Assembly (NCBI RefSeq): GCF_003606285.1
Contig: NZ_CP028884.1
Span: 806,001-870,000 of the forward strand
Length of the DNA stretch: 64,000 bases
DNA from: Borrelia turcica IST7
GTDB taxonomy: Bacteria > Spirochaetota > Spirochaetia > Borreliales > Borreliaceae
Direction of reading: 5' to 3'
The notes under the pieces were generated by a model. The model saw only the letters and a program-made list of their open reading frames with translations, was not told the origin of the DNA and searched no databases. Positions 53,121 through 63,002 of the stretch are shown here, piece after piece; positions within the stretch are counted from its first letter, which is position 1, and each line of letters begins with the position of its first letter. The position numbers and the translations under genes were made by a program.

Positions 53121-54236
53121 ATGAGTTTTTATTTAAATTTTGCTAATGGAAAGAAGGAGTCCAAGCTGGATGATATGGTATCTATTAGTCATTTTGATTT
53201 TAAAAATAATTTAAATTTAATTCTTGTAATTGGCCCCATGGGTAGCGGAAAGACAGAATATGCGGCTAAGATTTATAAGGATTCTCTTATCATTAAGAAT
53301 AAGTCTTTAAAAATTTTAGATTCTATAACTAAGGGGAGTAGGAATAGAGCTAATGTATTTTTTATTAGAAATGTGCTTGATAGGAAAAGATTTAAAGATT
53401 ATCCGGAGAATGTTATTCCTTATAGAGGAGGCGGAAGTGATAGAATTAGCGGAGTTGGGTTTGCGGGTAATTCTTTTGATGTTGAAAAAATAATAGAAGA
53501 CAATCCTTGTTATGGAACTTTTATTATTGATGAAACTTGTTTTTATGATGAACGCTTGGTTTTTGTTTTAAATAAGCTTGCCTTAGATTCAAACATTTTG
53601 TTTGTATTACCTACCTTGCTTTATAATTTTAGAAAAGAAATTTTTAATAATACTGCTAAATTTTTAATAGAATATTCAGATAAAATTTGTCGTCTTGGTG
53701 CTTATTGTGAGCATGCTAATTGTATGGATGAATCTTTTTTAACATATAGATATTATTTTTACAGAGGACAAGAAATAGCAGCACCTTACTTTGATCCTTT
53801 GTTAATTGTTGGAGGCGATGAAACTGTTGAGTCTGCTATTTATCCGAATTACGCTACAAGGTGTGCTAGACATCATTATCTTGTAGGTAGGGAGTATTTT
53901 TTCACTGTTCTTAAGCCTTTTGCACTGCTATATTCTCAAGGAGATAAAGAATTACTTGAGAGAGAAATATTGTGTTTAAGTGGTGGTAAATGCAATTCAA
54001 ATTTTGAAAAATCTCTTTTAATTGAATCTAAAGGGAAATGTGAAATTGAAGTTTTAAAGAATTTATTAGAATTGCCTTTTTTGGCAGAAAGAGCTTTGAT
54101 TACGCTTTCATCTGAATATAATATCCTTAACAAGGATGATTTTAAAGAACTTGTTAATAAATTTTCTCTTAGTAAAGAATACATACAAAAGATACTTGTT
54201 TTAAAGGAGCATAAGGGAAATTTTGAAATATCTTAA
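53121..54236 (+). CDS. tdk: thymidine kinase, enlarged
   Basis: 371 residues, about twice the usual bacterial type II thymidine kinase. P-loop VIGPMGSGKTEYA near residue 37, catalytic segment TFIIDETCFYDE (DEaqF-like), zinc-site candidates CEHANC and CARHHY, and the substrate loop IVGGDETVESAIYPNY. Differences from the standard form are an N-terminal extension, insertions around the lasso loop, and ~110 extra C-terminal helical residues that contain further cysteines (CLSGGKC). Phosphorylates thymidine; with tmk next to it, it would feed dTTP salvage. The 3' end overlaps the opposing gene by four bases. Confidence 0.85.
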   Translation: MSFYLNFANGKKESKLDDMVSISHFDFKNNLNLILVIGPMGSGKTEYAAKIYKDSLIIKNKSLKILDSITKGSRNRANVFFIRNVLDRKRFKDYPENVIPYRGGGSDRISGVGFAGNSFDVEKIIEDNPCYGTFIIDETCFYDERLVFVLNKLALDSNILFVLPTLLYNFRKEIFNNTAKFLIEYSDKICRLGAYCEHANCMDESFLTYRYYFYRGQEIAAPYFDPLLIVGGDETVESAIYPNYATRCARHHYLVGREYFFTVLKPFALLYSQGDKELLEREILCLSGGKCNSNFEKSLLIESKGKCEIEVLKNLLELPFLAERALITLSSEYNILNKDDFKELVNKFSLSKEYIQKILVLKEHKGNFEIS

Positions 54237-54850
54237 AAGTGATTTGGTCTTTTATTAAAAAAGTCCTTTGTTTTTTCAATACGCATTAATTCTTTTTCAA
54301 TTATATTATAGTAGTCAAGTTCTTTAGTTTCAATTCTGTAATACTCGTCTTTCCAGTTCGTTATTCCATCACTTTGTATTGTGGTAGATTTATATTTTTT
54401 TAGTTTCTTGTGGTATGTTAAAGCTTCTGTATAATAATCGGCAGCTATTTTGTAAAAATTTGTAGCTTTATTTAAGTTTTCAAGAATTCCATCCCTTTTT
54501 GGAGTTTTGTAAAAATATACATATCTTGTGTCAAATAAATCGCCTAAATATAGATGTTGCTTAACAAGAAGTAGGTTTACATGCATTTTAAATAGGAGTT
54601 TATATTTGTCCCATTCTTCTCTTGTTTCTACTTTTGCTAGAGAATACTTTGGATTTCCAAAAGGAAACTTTAATGCATTTTTTAAAAAAAAGATGTTCCT
54701 TTTAAAATTTTGAGGTTTTCTTTTCATTTGTGTATTAAAAATGACATACCATTGTTCAGCATAGAAAAATTTTGATGATGCATTTGCATTGATTGTCAAG
54801 AATATTGAAAGTATAAATAAATTTAAGGTAAAAAAACTTTTGTGATGCAT
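54233..54850 (-). CDS. exported protein, function unknown
   Basis: 205 residues, not recognised. A typical signal peptide (FFTLNLFILSIFLTINANASS, likely cut after ANA) precedes an Arg/Lys/Tyr-rich, mostly helical body (YFYKTPKRDGILENLNKATNFYKIAADYYTEALTYHKKLKKY). No known motif. It lies 26 bases downstream of tmk on the same strand and overlaps the tdk end. Periplasmic location inferred from the signal. Confidence 0.72.
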   Translation of the reverse strand: MHHKSFFTLNLFILSIFLTINANASSKFFYAEQWYVIFNTQMKRKPQNFKRNIFFLKNALKFPFGNPKYSLAKVETREEWDKYKLLFKMHVNLLLVKQHLYLGDLFDTRYVYFYKTPKRDGILENLNKATNFYKIAADYYTEALTYHKKLKKYKSTTIQSDGITNWKDEYYRIETKELDYYNIIEKELMRIEKTKDFFNKRPNHF

Positions 54851-54876
54851 TTTTGTATCCTTTTATTTTAATTATA

Positions 54877-55485
54877 TTAAAATTTTATTAAATTAAAGAT
54901 TTTTTTTGTACTTATTTCTAAGTCCTCTTCATTTGAATTTTCAATGTAAACTATATCAAGTAAATCTTCAAAATTTTTTAGCACTTCTATGTATCTGGAG
55001 TAGATGTTTTTAAGCTTTTTTGCTTCAAGTTCAAGAAGGTCAAGTTGTGTTCTATTTTTTTGAATTCGTTTGTAGGCAATGATAGGATCTATTTTTATGA
55101 AGAAAAGTTTTTCAGGAAGTGGAAAATCTTTATTTAACTTAAGTCCCAATTCTCCTTGATATGCTATAGAAGAGAATAAATATCTATCAGTTATTACTTT
55201 TATTTTAGATTTATTCAATATCTCTATTATTCCATTTTTTGGATGATAGAGATGTTCGTGTCTGTCTGCTGTATATAGGTGTGCTAATGATACTTCTTGT
55301 AGAGGATTTTTGAAATTAGTTAATTGTTTTCTTATAAGTTCTCCGATTACTCCTTCTGAGGGTTCTTTTGTAAAATAGTATTTTAAATTGTTATCACAAA
55401 GTTCTTGTAATCTTTGGATTATAGTTGTTTTTCCACTACCATCTATGCCTTCTATACAATAGAAATTTTTTAGAACCTTATTCAC
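54877..55485 (-). CDS. tmk: thymidylate kinase
   Basis: 202 residues, standard length. Phosphorylates dTMP to dTDP. P-loop IEGIDGSGKTTIIQRL, the DRY-type motif VITDRYLFSSIAYQG, and the lid region RIQKNRTQLDLLELEAKKL. Forms a salvage pathway with the thymidine kinase on the opposite strand. Upstream, a TATAAT at 55539-55544 on the plus strand belongs to the divergent TamB gene. Confidence 0.95.
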   Translation of the reverse strand: MNKVLKNFYCIEGIDGSGKTTIIQRLQELCDNNLKYYFTKEPSEGVIGELIRKQLTNFKNPLQEVSLAHLYTADRHEHLYHPKNGIIEILNKSKIKVITDRYLFSSIAYQGELGLKLNKDFPLPEKLFFIKIDPIIAYKRIQKNRTQLDLLELEAKKLKNIYSRYIEVLKNFEDLLDIVYIENSNEEDLEISTKKIFNLIKF

Positions 55486-55538
55486 AAAAATTAGTCTCCT
55501 TAGATATTTTAAAGCAATTAGATGCTAGTGAATTATTA

Positions 55539-55544
55539 TATAAT
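55539..55544 (+). promoter_or_regulatory. possible -10 element of the tamB-bamA-skp unit
   Basis: TATAAT lies 14 bases before the TamB ATG, with no clear -35. If it is used, the transcript leader would be only a few bases long, in agreement with the lack of a ribosome binding site there. Confidence 0.45.
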
Positions 55545-55558
55545 ATACATATAAATAT

Positions 55559-58500
55559 ATGAATTTATTTTTTGTGAGAAGTAAGGTTTCTTTAGCATTT
55601 TTTTGCTCAGTTTTAACTTTTATATCAATTCTTGTAATTTTTATTTTATTTATACAAGTTCAGGTTTATTCTGCAAGATTTTTGGTCATAAGTTATCTTG
55701 AATTGAAATCTGGGTTTAAAATAAAATATGATCAAATTGCGCCTTATTTTTTCTCTTCAATAAAGATAGATAATCTAGAATTGAGTTTAAATGACCAAGA
55801 CAAAATATTAATGAGTACGGTTAAGATAAATTTGGACTTATTTAAACTGATACTAGGAGATAAAAATATTATTTTAGATGTTTTTGTAGAAGGTAGTACT
55901 CTAAATTTTGATTTAAATGATTTGAAGCTTTTGAAGTCTTCAAGTTCAGGTTCTGGTGAGTTTGAACTAAATGATGATAAATTCAATAGCCATGCAATTA
56001 TCGGTAAAATCTCTGATTATCTGGATAAGCTCCATATTAATATGGAAGACATCAATATTAATCTCAAATTAAGTTCAGATAAATTCTTAAAATTTCAAGT
56101 TAAGAGTTTTGCATTAAAAACAATTGATGATGATTTTTTATATAGTTCTATTGTTGATTTTAGTTCTTTTTCGGATTTAAAAGAAGATGTTATTAATGAG
56201 AGTTCTTTGAGCTCGACATTTTATTTTGAAGGTAAGTTTAAAAAGGATCTTGAAGATGGATATGTTAATATCAGTTTTTTGGAATTTAATACAAGTTCTT
56301 TTTCTTTACTTGACCAGGGTTTCCAAATAAATTATTCAAAGGGAAATCTTGAAGTATTTAATCTTAGAAGAGAAAATTTGGATTTTAATTTAAGTTATAA
56401 TGCTAATAAAAAATTTTTAAGGCTAGATGCTTTATTTTTTGATATCAATCTTTTGAACTGGATAAGACTTAATGAAAGTTTTAATGTTTATAGAGATTAT
56501 TTTGATATAAATTTGAATGGTCAATTAGCATTTTCCTATGATTTTAAAGATGAAGATTTAAGATATGCATTTTTATTAAATTCATCCTCACAAGACAGCA
56601 CGATAAATAAAGAGATTCAGGGAGTAAGAATACAACTTAAAGGTAATGAGAGAATTGTAAATATACAGAATGCTTTTTTAAAACTTAAGAGGGGTTTTAT
56701 TAATTATAAGGGTTACTACTCTTTAGAGGATTTCGTGCCAATAGGAAGGCTTGATTTTAGGTCTGCAAGAATACTAAATTTTAGAGATATTAATGGGCAT
56801 TTAGATTTTAGTGAAGAACAGAAAGATTTTTTGGTAAAATCTGATAATTTTAGAATTGGTAATCTTAAAATTCAAAATTTAAATCTTAAAACACATTTCT
56901 CTCAAGATAAAACTTATATTAATTATTTGATAAATTTTAAAAATAATAGTTCTAAAATTCTATTAAAAGGGGATTTTGATAAGGAAAATTTTAGATTTAA
57001 TTTGGGTGTTAAAGAATTCCCTTTGTTTTTCGTAAATGATCTTCTTCCAGAATCTATGATTACTAATTTTATTCCTGAGCATTTATTGTCGGGTAAGTAT
57101 TTAAATTTAACTTCGGATTTTTATTTAAATACTCTGGATTATGCTAAGACTAAGTTAAATAGCCTTAATTTTTCTATTGCTTCAAAATTAGATGATTTTA
57201 ATTTAATGTTTGATGCTAGTGGGGAAAAAGATATTTATAAGGTGAAGAACTTTAATTATAAGAGTGGCGATTATAATGTAAATTCTATTTTTTTAATACA
57301 TTTGTTTAATGATAGATTAAAGATCACTACGGATTTTAGTTATTTAAATAAGAATTATCCTTTTTATCTTGAGTTTAATTTCAAAGATAAGCATGTTAAT
57401 CTTGAATTTTCTCCTAAGGCAAAAGCTAGTTTAAATTATGCTAATTCAATGATAGTTTATTCTTTAAATGTTGATGATTTTCGGTTTCATAATAAAGATT
57501 CTGATATTTTATTAAATATTAATTCTTATGGAAATTACGAGAGAATTAGTAATGATTTAAGTGTTACAATCAATAAATTTAGAGTGGATAAGATTTCAGA
57601 TACTCCGGCTTATAATCTTAATTTTAGTTTTGAGGGTTTATATAAGAATAAAGAAATTAATCTTTTAAATATTAGATTTGTAAATAAGTATTCAAGTTTA
57701 CAAGGACAGGGGCATTTTGATTTAAATGATAAGCTTAGTGGTGAGATAAACTTATTTTCGAATTTGAGTTCGGAACGTTATTTTTTGGGTGTTAATTCTA
57801 ATGAGGATGGCAATTATGTTTTGGGTAGGTTTCAGGGATTGGATTTTGATAATTTTAAATTTTTGTCGTTCTTAAATGGAAAAGCTAATGGTAATTTTAT
57901 CCTTAATTTTAAGGATAATGATTTATTTAATTATTCTCTTAATGCATATCTTGAAACAGATGGACTGTCTTTAATAGGTATTCCTACATATTTTTCTTTG
58001 AAATTGGGTTTAGTTGACAATAATCTTAATGTTTATAACATAAAAGCAAGACAAAATAAAAGAGAAATTCTTACAGGTAGTTTTAGATATGATATTAAAA
58101 ATTCTATTGGAGTTTCTAATTTAAATATTGATAGTGATCTTTTTTCTTCAAGAGTAGAAGCAAGTTTTCAAAAATTTGAAAATAAGGAGGAGGAAGAACT
58201 TGGTATTTTAAAGAGAGAAACGGAAGGGGAAATTTCTTTTAGAGACGTAAAATATAAAGATAATAATCTTTCTAATCTTACAATTGAATTTAAAAACAAC
58301 CTTGAGAAATTTAGTGCAGCATCAATTGAATATGACCTTATTAATGTTTTATATGAATATATTGATGGCAATTTTAATGTTAGGCTTGGTGATTATTTGC
58401 CTCTTAGCTTTGAAGCATCGGGTAAAATTTTACAGAATAAAATTAATGGGAATATCCAAGATATTAAATTTGATTCAGAGTTGATTACAAAAGATTTCTT

Positions 58501-59950
58501 AAATTCGGCATCTCTTTTTAATATTAATGAGCATTTTATTCTTTATGATATTAATTTAAGTGGTGAATTGAGTATTGATGGTGATTTATACAATCCAAAT
58601 CTTAATGGGGAGCTTAATGTAGTAAATGGTTCAATTAGTACTGAATATCTGAAATCTTCTAGACAGCATGGAAAGAGTAGAATTTTAGAGTTAGTTAATG
58701 TACCAATTTTGGTTCAAGATAATAAGCTAATCTTAGATAATAGCTTTAATTTAAGCTATTATTCGGATGTTAATGTATCTGCTAGTCTTAATCTGAATTT
58801 TTTAAGTGATACTATTGTTGATTATTATAAGATAGATATTGATGTGCCTAGTGGCTCTGGAGTGCCTATTAAATTTGATAAGGTAACTATAAATTTTATT
58901 GGTTATGCATCGGGTAACTTTTTTATTGAGGGTAATTCTGAAGAGATTGTGTTTAGGGGAAATCTAAATATTTCAAATTCTTGGGTTTACTTGCTTGAAA
59001 ATTCGATTTTTGATTTTTTAATGGATCCTTTTAAAAGAACAAAGGGTGCTAGAACTACGGACGTTAATTCTAAAGATTTTGATATTGTTACAGATCTTGA
59101 AATAAATTTTGATAGTAATGTTACTTTTCATTGGCCAGATAATAAGATTTCATTTTTAAGTGTTACTGTTGCTAAAGACAATAATTTGATAATTAAGTCT
59201 GATACTAAAACAGATGATTTTATGCTTAAGGGAGATTTAAATATAGCAAGTGGTTCTGTTAATTACAATAATAAGAAATTTGTATTCAAAGGTGGTTCAT
59301 ATATATCTTTTAATGAAAATAAGATTAAATTTGATCCATGGGTAGGAATTGAAGCAACAAATACAATTAAAGATGGTAGTGAAAAATTGCTTGTAACTAT
59401 GAGTATGGATGGTCCTTTGAGCTTATGGAATCTTAAATTTGTATCTTATCCTGTTCGAACGGAACAAGAGATAAAATATCTTTTGTCAAGTGCAATAATT
59501 GGAGGTGAACATGGATTGCAGTCTGCAGGTACCAATACGGCTGAGATTGCAATTGGATTAGCTAATGATATTCTTGTGGATTTGGTAGTACAGCCTATTG
59601 AAGATTATGTGCGTTCTGTATTAAAATTAGACCTGTTGAGTATAAAGACAGATATATTAAGGAATGCTATTGGTATCTTGGGGAACCCAACTTTTGCAAG
59701 TTTTCTTGACAATACAAGTGTTGAGGTGGGTAAATATTTTGCTAATGGTGTTTTTGGTAAGGCAGGGTTTGGTTTTTTAAAAGAGCAAGTAACGCCATTT
59801 TCTCAGAATTTAAATTTTAGCGTCAATTTTGGTATTGAACTTGATTCGCCATTTTTCTTTGTTGATTATATTTTTGATTATGATTTCATGAAAAATGGTT
59901 TGCATGGCATAGGAAATAAGATATCTATTTCTTGGAGATTTAAGTATTGA
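55559..59950 (+). CDS. tamB: TamB (translocation and assembly module, DUF490)
   Basis: 1463 residues. An N-terminal membrane helix (LAFFCSVLTFISILVIFILFIQVQVYSA) anchors a very long, beta-strand-rich periplasmic protein built of repeating short strands, as in AsmA/TamB-like lipid-transfer bridges. The C-terminal ~330 residues are the DUF490 domain (from ~1080; for example FDIVTDLEINFDSNVTFHWPDNKISFLSV and LKGDLNIASGSVNYNNKKFVFKGGSYISF) and the protein ends in an aromatic residue pattern (SWRFKY). In B. burgdorferi TamB (BB0794) is reported to work with BamA; no TamA is present here. The ATG has no Shine-Dalgarno sequence. Confidence 0.93.
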   Translation: MNLFFVRSKVSLAFFCSVLTFISILVIFILFIQVQVYSARFLVISYLELKSGFKIKYDQIAPYFFSSIKIDNLELSLNDQDKILMSTVKINLDLFKLILGDKNIILDVFVEGSTLNFDLNDLKLLKSSSSGSGEFELNDDKFNSHAIIGKISDYLDKLHINMEDININLKLSSDKFLKFQVKSFALKTIDDDFLYSSIVDFSSFSDLKEDVINESSLSSTFYFEGKFKKDLEDGYVNISFLEFNTSSFSLLDQGFQINYSKGNLEVFNLRRENLDFNLSYNANKKFLRLDALFFDINLLNWIRLNESFNVYRDYFDINLNGQLAFSYDFKDEDLRYAFLLNSSSQDSTINKEIQGVRIQLKGNERIVNIQNAFLKLKRGFINYKGYYSLEDFVPIGRLDFRSARILNFRDINGHLDFSEEQKDFLVKSDNFRIGNLKIQNLNLKTHFSQDKTYINYLINFKNNSSKILLKGDFDKENFRFNLGVKEFPLFFVNDLLPESMITNFIPEHLLSGKYLNLTSDFYLNTLDYAKTKLNSLNFSIASKLDDFNLMFDASGEKDIYKVKNFNYKSGDYNVNSIFLIHLFNDRLKITTDFSYLNKNYPFYLEFNFKDKHVNLEFSPKAKASLNYANSMIVYSLNVDDFRFHNKDSDILLNINSYGNYERISNDLSVTINKFRVDKISDTPAYNLNFSFEGLYKNKEINLLNIRFVNKYSSLQGQGHFDLNDKLSGEINLFSNLSSERYFLGVNSNEDGNYVLGRFQGLDFDNFKFLSFLNGKANGNFILNFKDNDLFNYSLNAYLETDGLSLIGIPTYFSLKLGLVDNNLNVYNIKARQNKREILTGSFRYDIKNSIGVSNLNIDSDLFSSRVEASFQKFENKEEEELGILKRETEGEISFRDVKYKDNNLSNLTIEFKNNLEKFSAASIEYDLINVLYEYIDGNFNVRLGDYLPLSFEASGKILQNKINGNIQDIKFDSELITKDFLNSASLFNINEHFILYDINLSGELSIDGDLYNPNLNGELNVVNGSISTEYLKSSRQHGKSRILELVNVPILVQDNKLILDNSFNLSYYSDVNVSASLNLNFLSDTIVDYYKIDIDVPSGSGVPIKFDKVTINFIGYASGNFFIEGNSEEIVFRGNLNISNSWVYLLENSIFDFLMDPFKRTKGARTTDVNSKDFDIVTDLEINFDSNVTFHWPDNKISFLSVTVAKDNNLIIKSDTKTDDFMLKGDLNIASGSVNYNNKKFVFKGGSYISFNENKIKFDPWVGIEATNTIKDGSEKLLVTMSMDGPLSLWNLKFVSYPVRTEQEIKYLLSSAIIGGEHGLQSAGTNTAEIAIGLANDILVDLVVQPIEDYVRSVLKLDLLSIKTDILRNAIGILGNPTFASFLDNTSVEVGKYFANGVFGKAGFGFLKEQVTPFSQNLNFSVNFGIELDSPFFFVDYIFDYDFMKNGLHGIGNKISISWRFKY

Positions 59951-59967
59951 GTGCTAAGGGGTTTTAG

Positions 59968-62427
59968 ATGAAGTCTTTTAAGATTTTTATTTTTATATTT
60001 TTTTTCTTATTTCCTATTAGTTTAGTTTATTCTCAGACTAAATATGAGGGTAAGATTATAAAAAGTATTGATTTTAATGGACTTAAAAATATAAAAGAAA
60101 GGGATCTTGCCTCTATTTTAAATCCTTATTTGGGGCAAATTTATTCTAATGAAGTTTTTGATAAGTTACAGGTTGATCTTTATGCTCTTGATTATTTTGA
60201 TGGACTTATTAGACCTGAGTTTAAGGTAGATGATGATAAACTTTTTATTACATTCTTTGTAAAGGAAAAGTCTTTAGTAAAGACTGTTTCTTTTGTTGAT
60301 AATAGTAAAGTTTTTTGGAATAGTGAGCTTCGTGATAAGTCAAATGTCAAGGTAAATGAGTCTTTAAATCTTGCAAATGTTAAGAGAAGTGTTGTTAAGT
60401 TTGAAGAGATGTACAGAGAAGCTGGATATCTTGATGTTTCTGTTAAATATGAGACAAAGGAAGAAAATAATTTAGTAGATATTGTATTTGAAATAAATGC
60501 TGGTGCTAAGTATGTTGTTAAAGAGGTCGATTTTGAGGGAAATTTGAACTTTAAGAGTAGTACTCTTAGGAAATATTTAGCATCAAGAACAGCTTCTTTA
60601 TTTTCTGATGGAAAATATTTAAAGTCAAATATTGATAAAGATAAGGTTCAACTTGAGTCTTTTTATAAGAATAATGGATATATTAATGTTAAGGTTGTAG
60701 ATAATACTGTGGATATACGAGAACCTAGTGATCCTGGTAAAATGGAAAAAGAAGTTTTTTTGAAATATTTTATTTCAGAAGGCAATGTTTTTAAATTTGG
60801 TAAGCTTGAAATTTCTGGTAATTTGGTTTTTAGTTTAGAGGAGTTACAGTCTTTAATTACCCTAAGGGAAGGAGATATTTTTAATGATGCAAAATTTGAG
60901 CAGGACTTTGCTAAAGTTAGGGAAAAGTATTATTCAGATGGATACATATTTACAGAGATTTTGCCTTCTAGAACAATGAGGGGAGAATTTGTAGATTATT
61001 TAATTAAGATAGTAGAAAAAGATAAAGCTCATATTGAATCTATTAATATTTCGGGGAATAAGAAAACAGCTTCTCATGTAATACTTAGAGAAATACCTCT
61101 AATGGAGGGAGATGTTTTTAGTTTGGAAAAATTTAGAATGGGAATGCTTAATTTACAAAGACTTGGTTATTTTGGAAATGTTGTCCCTGATATTGCACAG
61201 AGTAATATTGATGGTTTGATGAAAATAAATTTTTCCGTTGAGGAGAGGGAAACAGCAAGCTTCAGGTTTGGTATGAATTTTGGTGGGTTTAGTAACTCTT
61301 GGTTTCCATTTTCATTGTTTGGGCAGTGGGAGCAATCTAATTTTTTAGGTGAAGGATATTCTTTATCGGCAAGACTTAATCTTGCATTCTCAGAACAAAG
61401 TTTTAGATTATCATTTGAAGATTATTGGTTTATGCAGACTAGATGGACTTTTGGAGGATTTCTTGATTTTTCACATTCTATAAATACGGCCTACCAAGAT
61501 ATTAATGGACCTATTTTTACGGGTAAAAAGGAAGTACCAGATCCTTTTGAGAGTTGGGAAGAGTATCATAATGCAAAGAATTTTTCAGATTTTAATATTA
61601 TGAATTATTCTTTGGTAAAATTGAGCTTAGCTTTAGTTACTGGATACACTTTTTCTAATTACCTTGGCAAGCAAACATTTACTGGTACTGTGCAATCTGC
61701 TTTAAAATATGTATATTATGATAATAGTGTTAATAGGCCTTCAAGCTATTACTTAAGGGACAATTATAATACTATTAGGTTTGAAAATTCTCTTGGACTT
61801 GGTATTGCGTGGGATACAAGAAATTCTCAATCTTTATCTAATGATGGGTTTTTGCTTAAACAGCAATTTGATTTTTTTGGTGGGTTTTTATTTGGGCAGA
61901 GCCACTTTACAAAATCCACGACAACATTTGAAAGGTATTTCTCTCTTTTAGGATATCAAGATATTTTTACTCCCTATTTTGACTTAATATTGACTCTAAG
62001 AAGTGTTTATACAAATATTTTACCACCTCTTGGGAATGGTTTTGAAACAGAAATACAACCACACCACTTTATAACTATTAGTGAAAACTTTATGATAGCA
62101 AGAGGATGGGGGACTTTAAAAAATATTTATAGTTCATTTGTTAATACTATTCAGTTATCAATGCCTGTGATTAAGAATATTTTAGTTTGGGATGCTTTGT
62201 TTTTGGATATAGCTGCATATTCTTTGGAAGAGAAGGAAAATGCTTTATTTGTTCCATTTAGTAGTTTTATGTTTAGTTGGGGATTTGGGGTTAGAAGTTT
62301 ATTGCCTCAGTTGCCTTTATCTTTAGTTATAGCTTATCCATTTTATTTTGATAATAGGGGTGTTAATAAACATTATGATTACTATTCAGGGTTTAAATTT
62401 TTCTTAGCAATTGATATGAGATATTGA
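59968..62427 (+). CDS. bamA: outer-membrane protein assembly factor BamA
   Basis: 819 residues. Signal peptide (FKIFIFIFFFLFPISLVYSQ), then five POTRA domains (starting IKSIDFNGLKNIKERDLASILNPYLGQIY; last around IESINISGNKKTASHVILREIPLMEGDVFS), then a C-terminal Omp85 barrel from ~residue 420 (FRFGMNFGGFSNSWFPFSLFGQWEQSNFLGEGYSLSARLNLAFSEQSFRLSFEDYWF). Ends with Phe/Tyr-rich FFLAIDMRY, the barrel's terminal strand. It inserts outer-membrane proteins; BB0795 in B. burgdorferi. It lies 17 bases after tamB. Confidence 0.97.
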   Translation: MKSFKIFIFIFFFLFPISLVYSQTKYEGKIIKSIDFNGLKNIKERDLASILNPYLGQIYSNEVFDKLQVDLYALDYFDGLIRPEFKVDDDKLFITFFVKEKSLVKTVSFVDNSKVFWNSELRDKSNVKVNESLNLANVKRSVVKFEEMYREAGYLDVSVKYETKEENNLVDIVFEINAGAKYVVKEVDFEGNLNFKSSTLRKYLASRTASLFSDGKYLKSNIDKDKVQLESFYKNNGYINVKVVDNTVDIREPSDPGKMEKEVFLKYFISEGNVFKFGKLEISGNLVFSLEELQSLITLREGDIFNDAKFEQDFAKVREKYYSDGYIFTEILPSRTMRGEFVDYLIKIVEKDKAHIESINISGNKKTASHVILREIPLMEGDVFSLEKFRMGMLNLQRLGYFGNVVPDIAQSNIDGLMKINFSVEERETASFRFGMNFGGFSNSWFPFSLFGQWEQSNFLGEGYSLSARLNLAFSEQSFRLSFEDYWFMQTRWTFGGFLDFSHSINTAYQDINGPIFTGKKEVPDPFESWEEYHNAKNFSDFNIMNYSLVKLSLALVTGYTFSNYLGKQTFTGTVQSALKYVYYDNSVNRPSSYYLRDNYNTIRFENSLGLGIAWDTRNSQSLSNDGFLLKQQFDFFGGFLFGQSHFTKSTTTFERYFSLLGYQDIFTPYFDLILTLRSVYTNILPPLGNGFETEIQPHHFITISENFMIARGWGTLKNIYSSFVNTIQLSMPVIKNILVWDALFLDIAAYSLEEKENALFVPFSSFMFSWGFGVRSLLPQLPLSLVIAYPFYFDNRGVNKHYDYYSGFKFFLAIDMRY

Positions 62428-62459
62428 TATAATTGTTTTGTCTTTATAAGGAGAAAAGT

Positions 62460-62975
62460 ATGCCTTTGGTATTTTTGTTAGTGTTTTTATTGCCATTAAA
62501 TATTTTTGCAATAGATGTTACAAAGGTAGGTATTGTGGATTTTGAAAAAGTTGTAATTGAATTTTTGAATCCACAGTTAAAATCTAATCTTGAGCAGTTG
62601 AAGAAGCATTATCAAGAAAAAATAGATGCTTTGAATACTGAGATTAAAGATTTGAGAAGAATGTATGATGAGGCTGTTGGTGTTCATGATTTAGATAATG
62701 CAAGGTCTTATGGTAATCAGTATAATTTGAAGATAGATGAGCTTAAGAAGCTTACAACTTTAGCAAAAAGTAATCTTGACCAACAAAAGCAGATTAATAT
62801 AAACAGCATTAATAGTGATGGTGCACTTTGGAGCAAAATACTTAATGGAGTTCAGTATATAGCAGAGACTAATGGTATTTCTTTGGTTATGAAAAAGGAT
62901 AATCCTTATATCCTTTATTATAATAGTACTGTTGATATAACAGATGATGTTATTAAACATTTAAATAAGCAGTAA
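62460..62975 (+). CDS. skp: OmpH/Skp-family periplasmic chaperone
   Basis: 171 residues. AAGGAG lies six bases before ATG 62460, which gives a proper signal peptide (PLVFLLVFLLPLNIFA); an in-frame TTG further upstream would spoil it. VGIVDFEKVVIEFLNPQLKSNLEQLKKHYQEKIDALNTEIKDLRRMYDEA is the long coiled-coil typical of Skp trimers, and the C-terminal NGISLVMKKDNPYILYYNSTVDITDDVIKHL closes the body. It holds unfolded outer-membrane proteins for BamA, encoded just upstream. Confidence 0.92.
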   Translation: MPLVFLLVFLLPLNIFAIDVTKVGIVDFEKVVIEFLNPQLKSNLEQLKKHYQEKIDALNTEIKDLRRMYDEAVGVHDLDNARSYGNQYNLKIDELKKLTTLAKSNLDQQKQININSINSDGALWSKILNGVQYIAETNGISLVMKKDNPYILYYNSTVDITDDVIKHLNKQ

Positions 62976-63002
62976 ATTGGTAGTAGTGATGAAGATTTAT
63001 CT

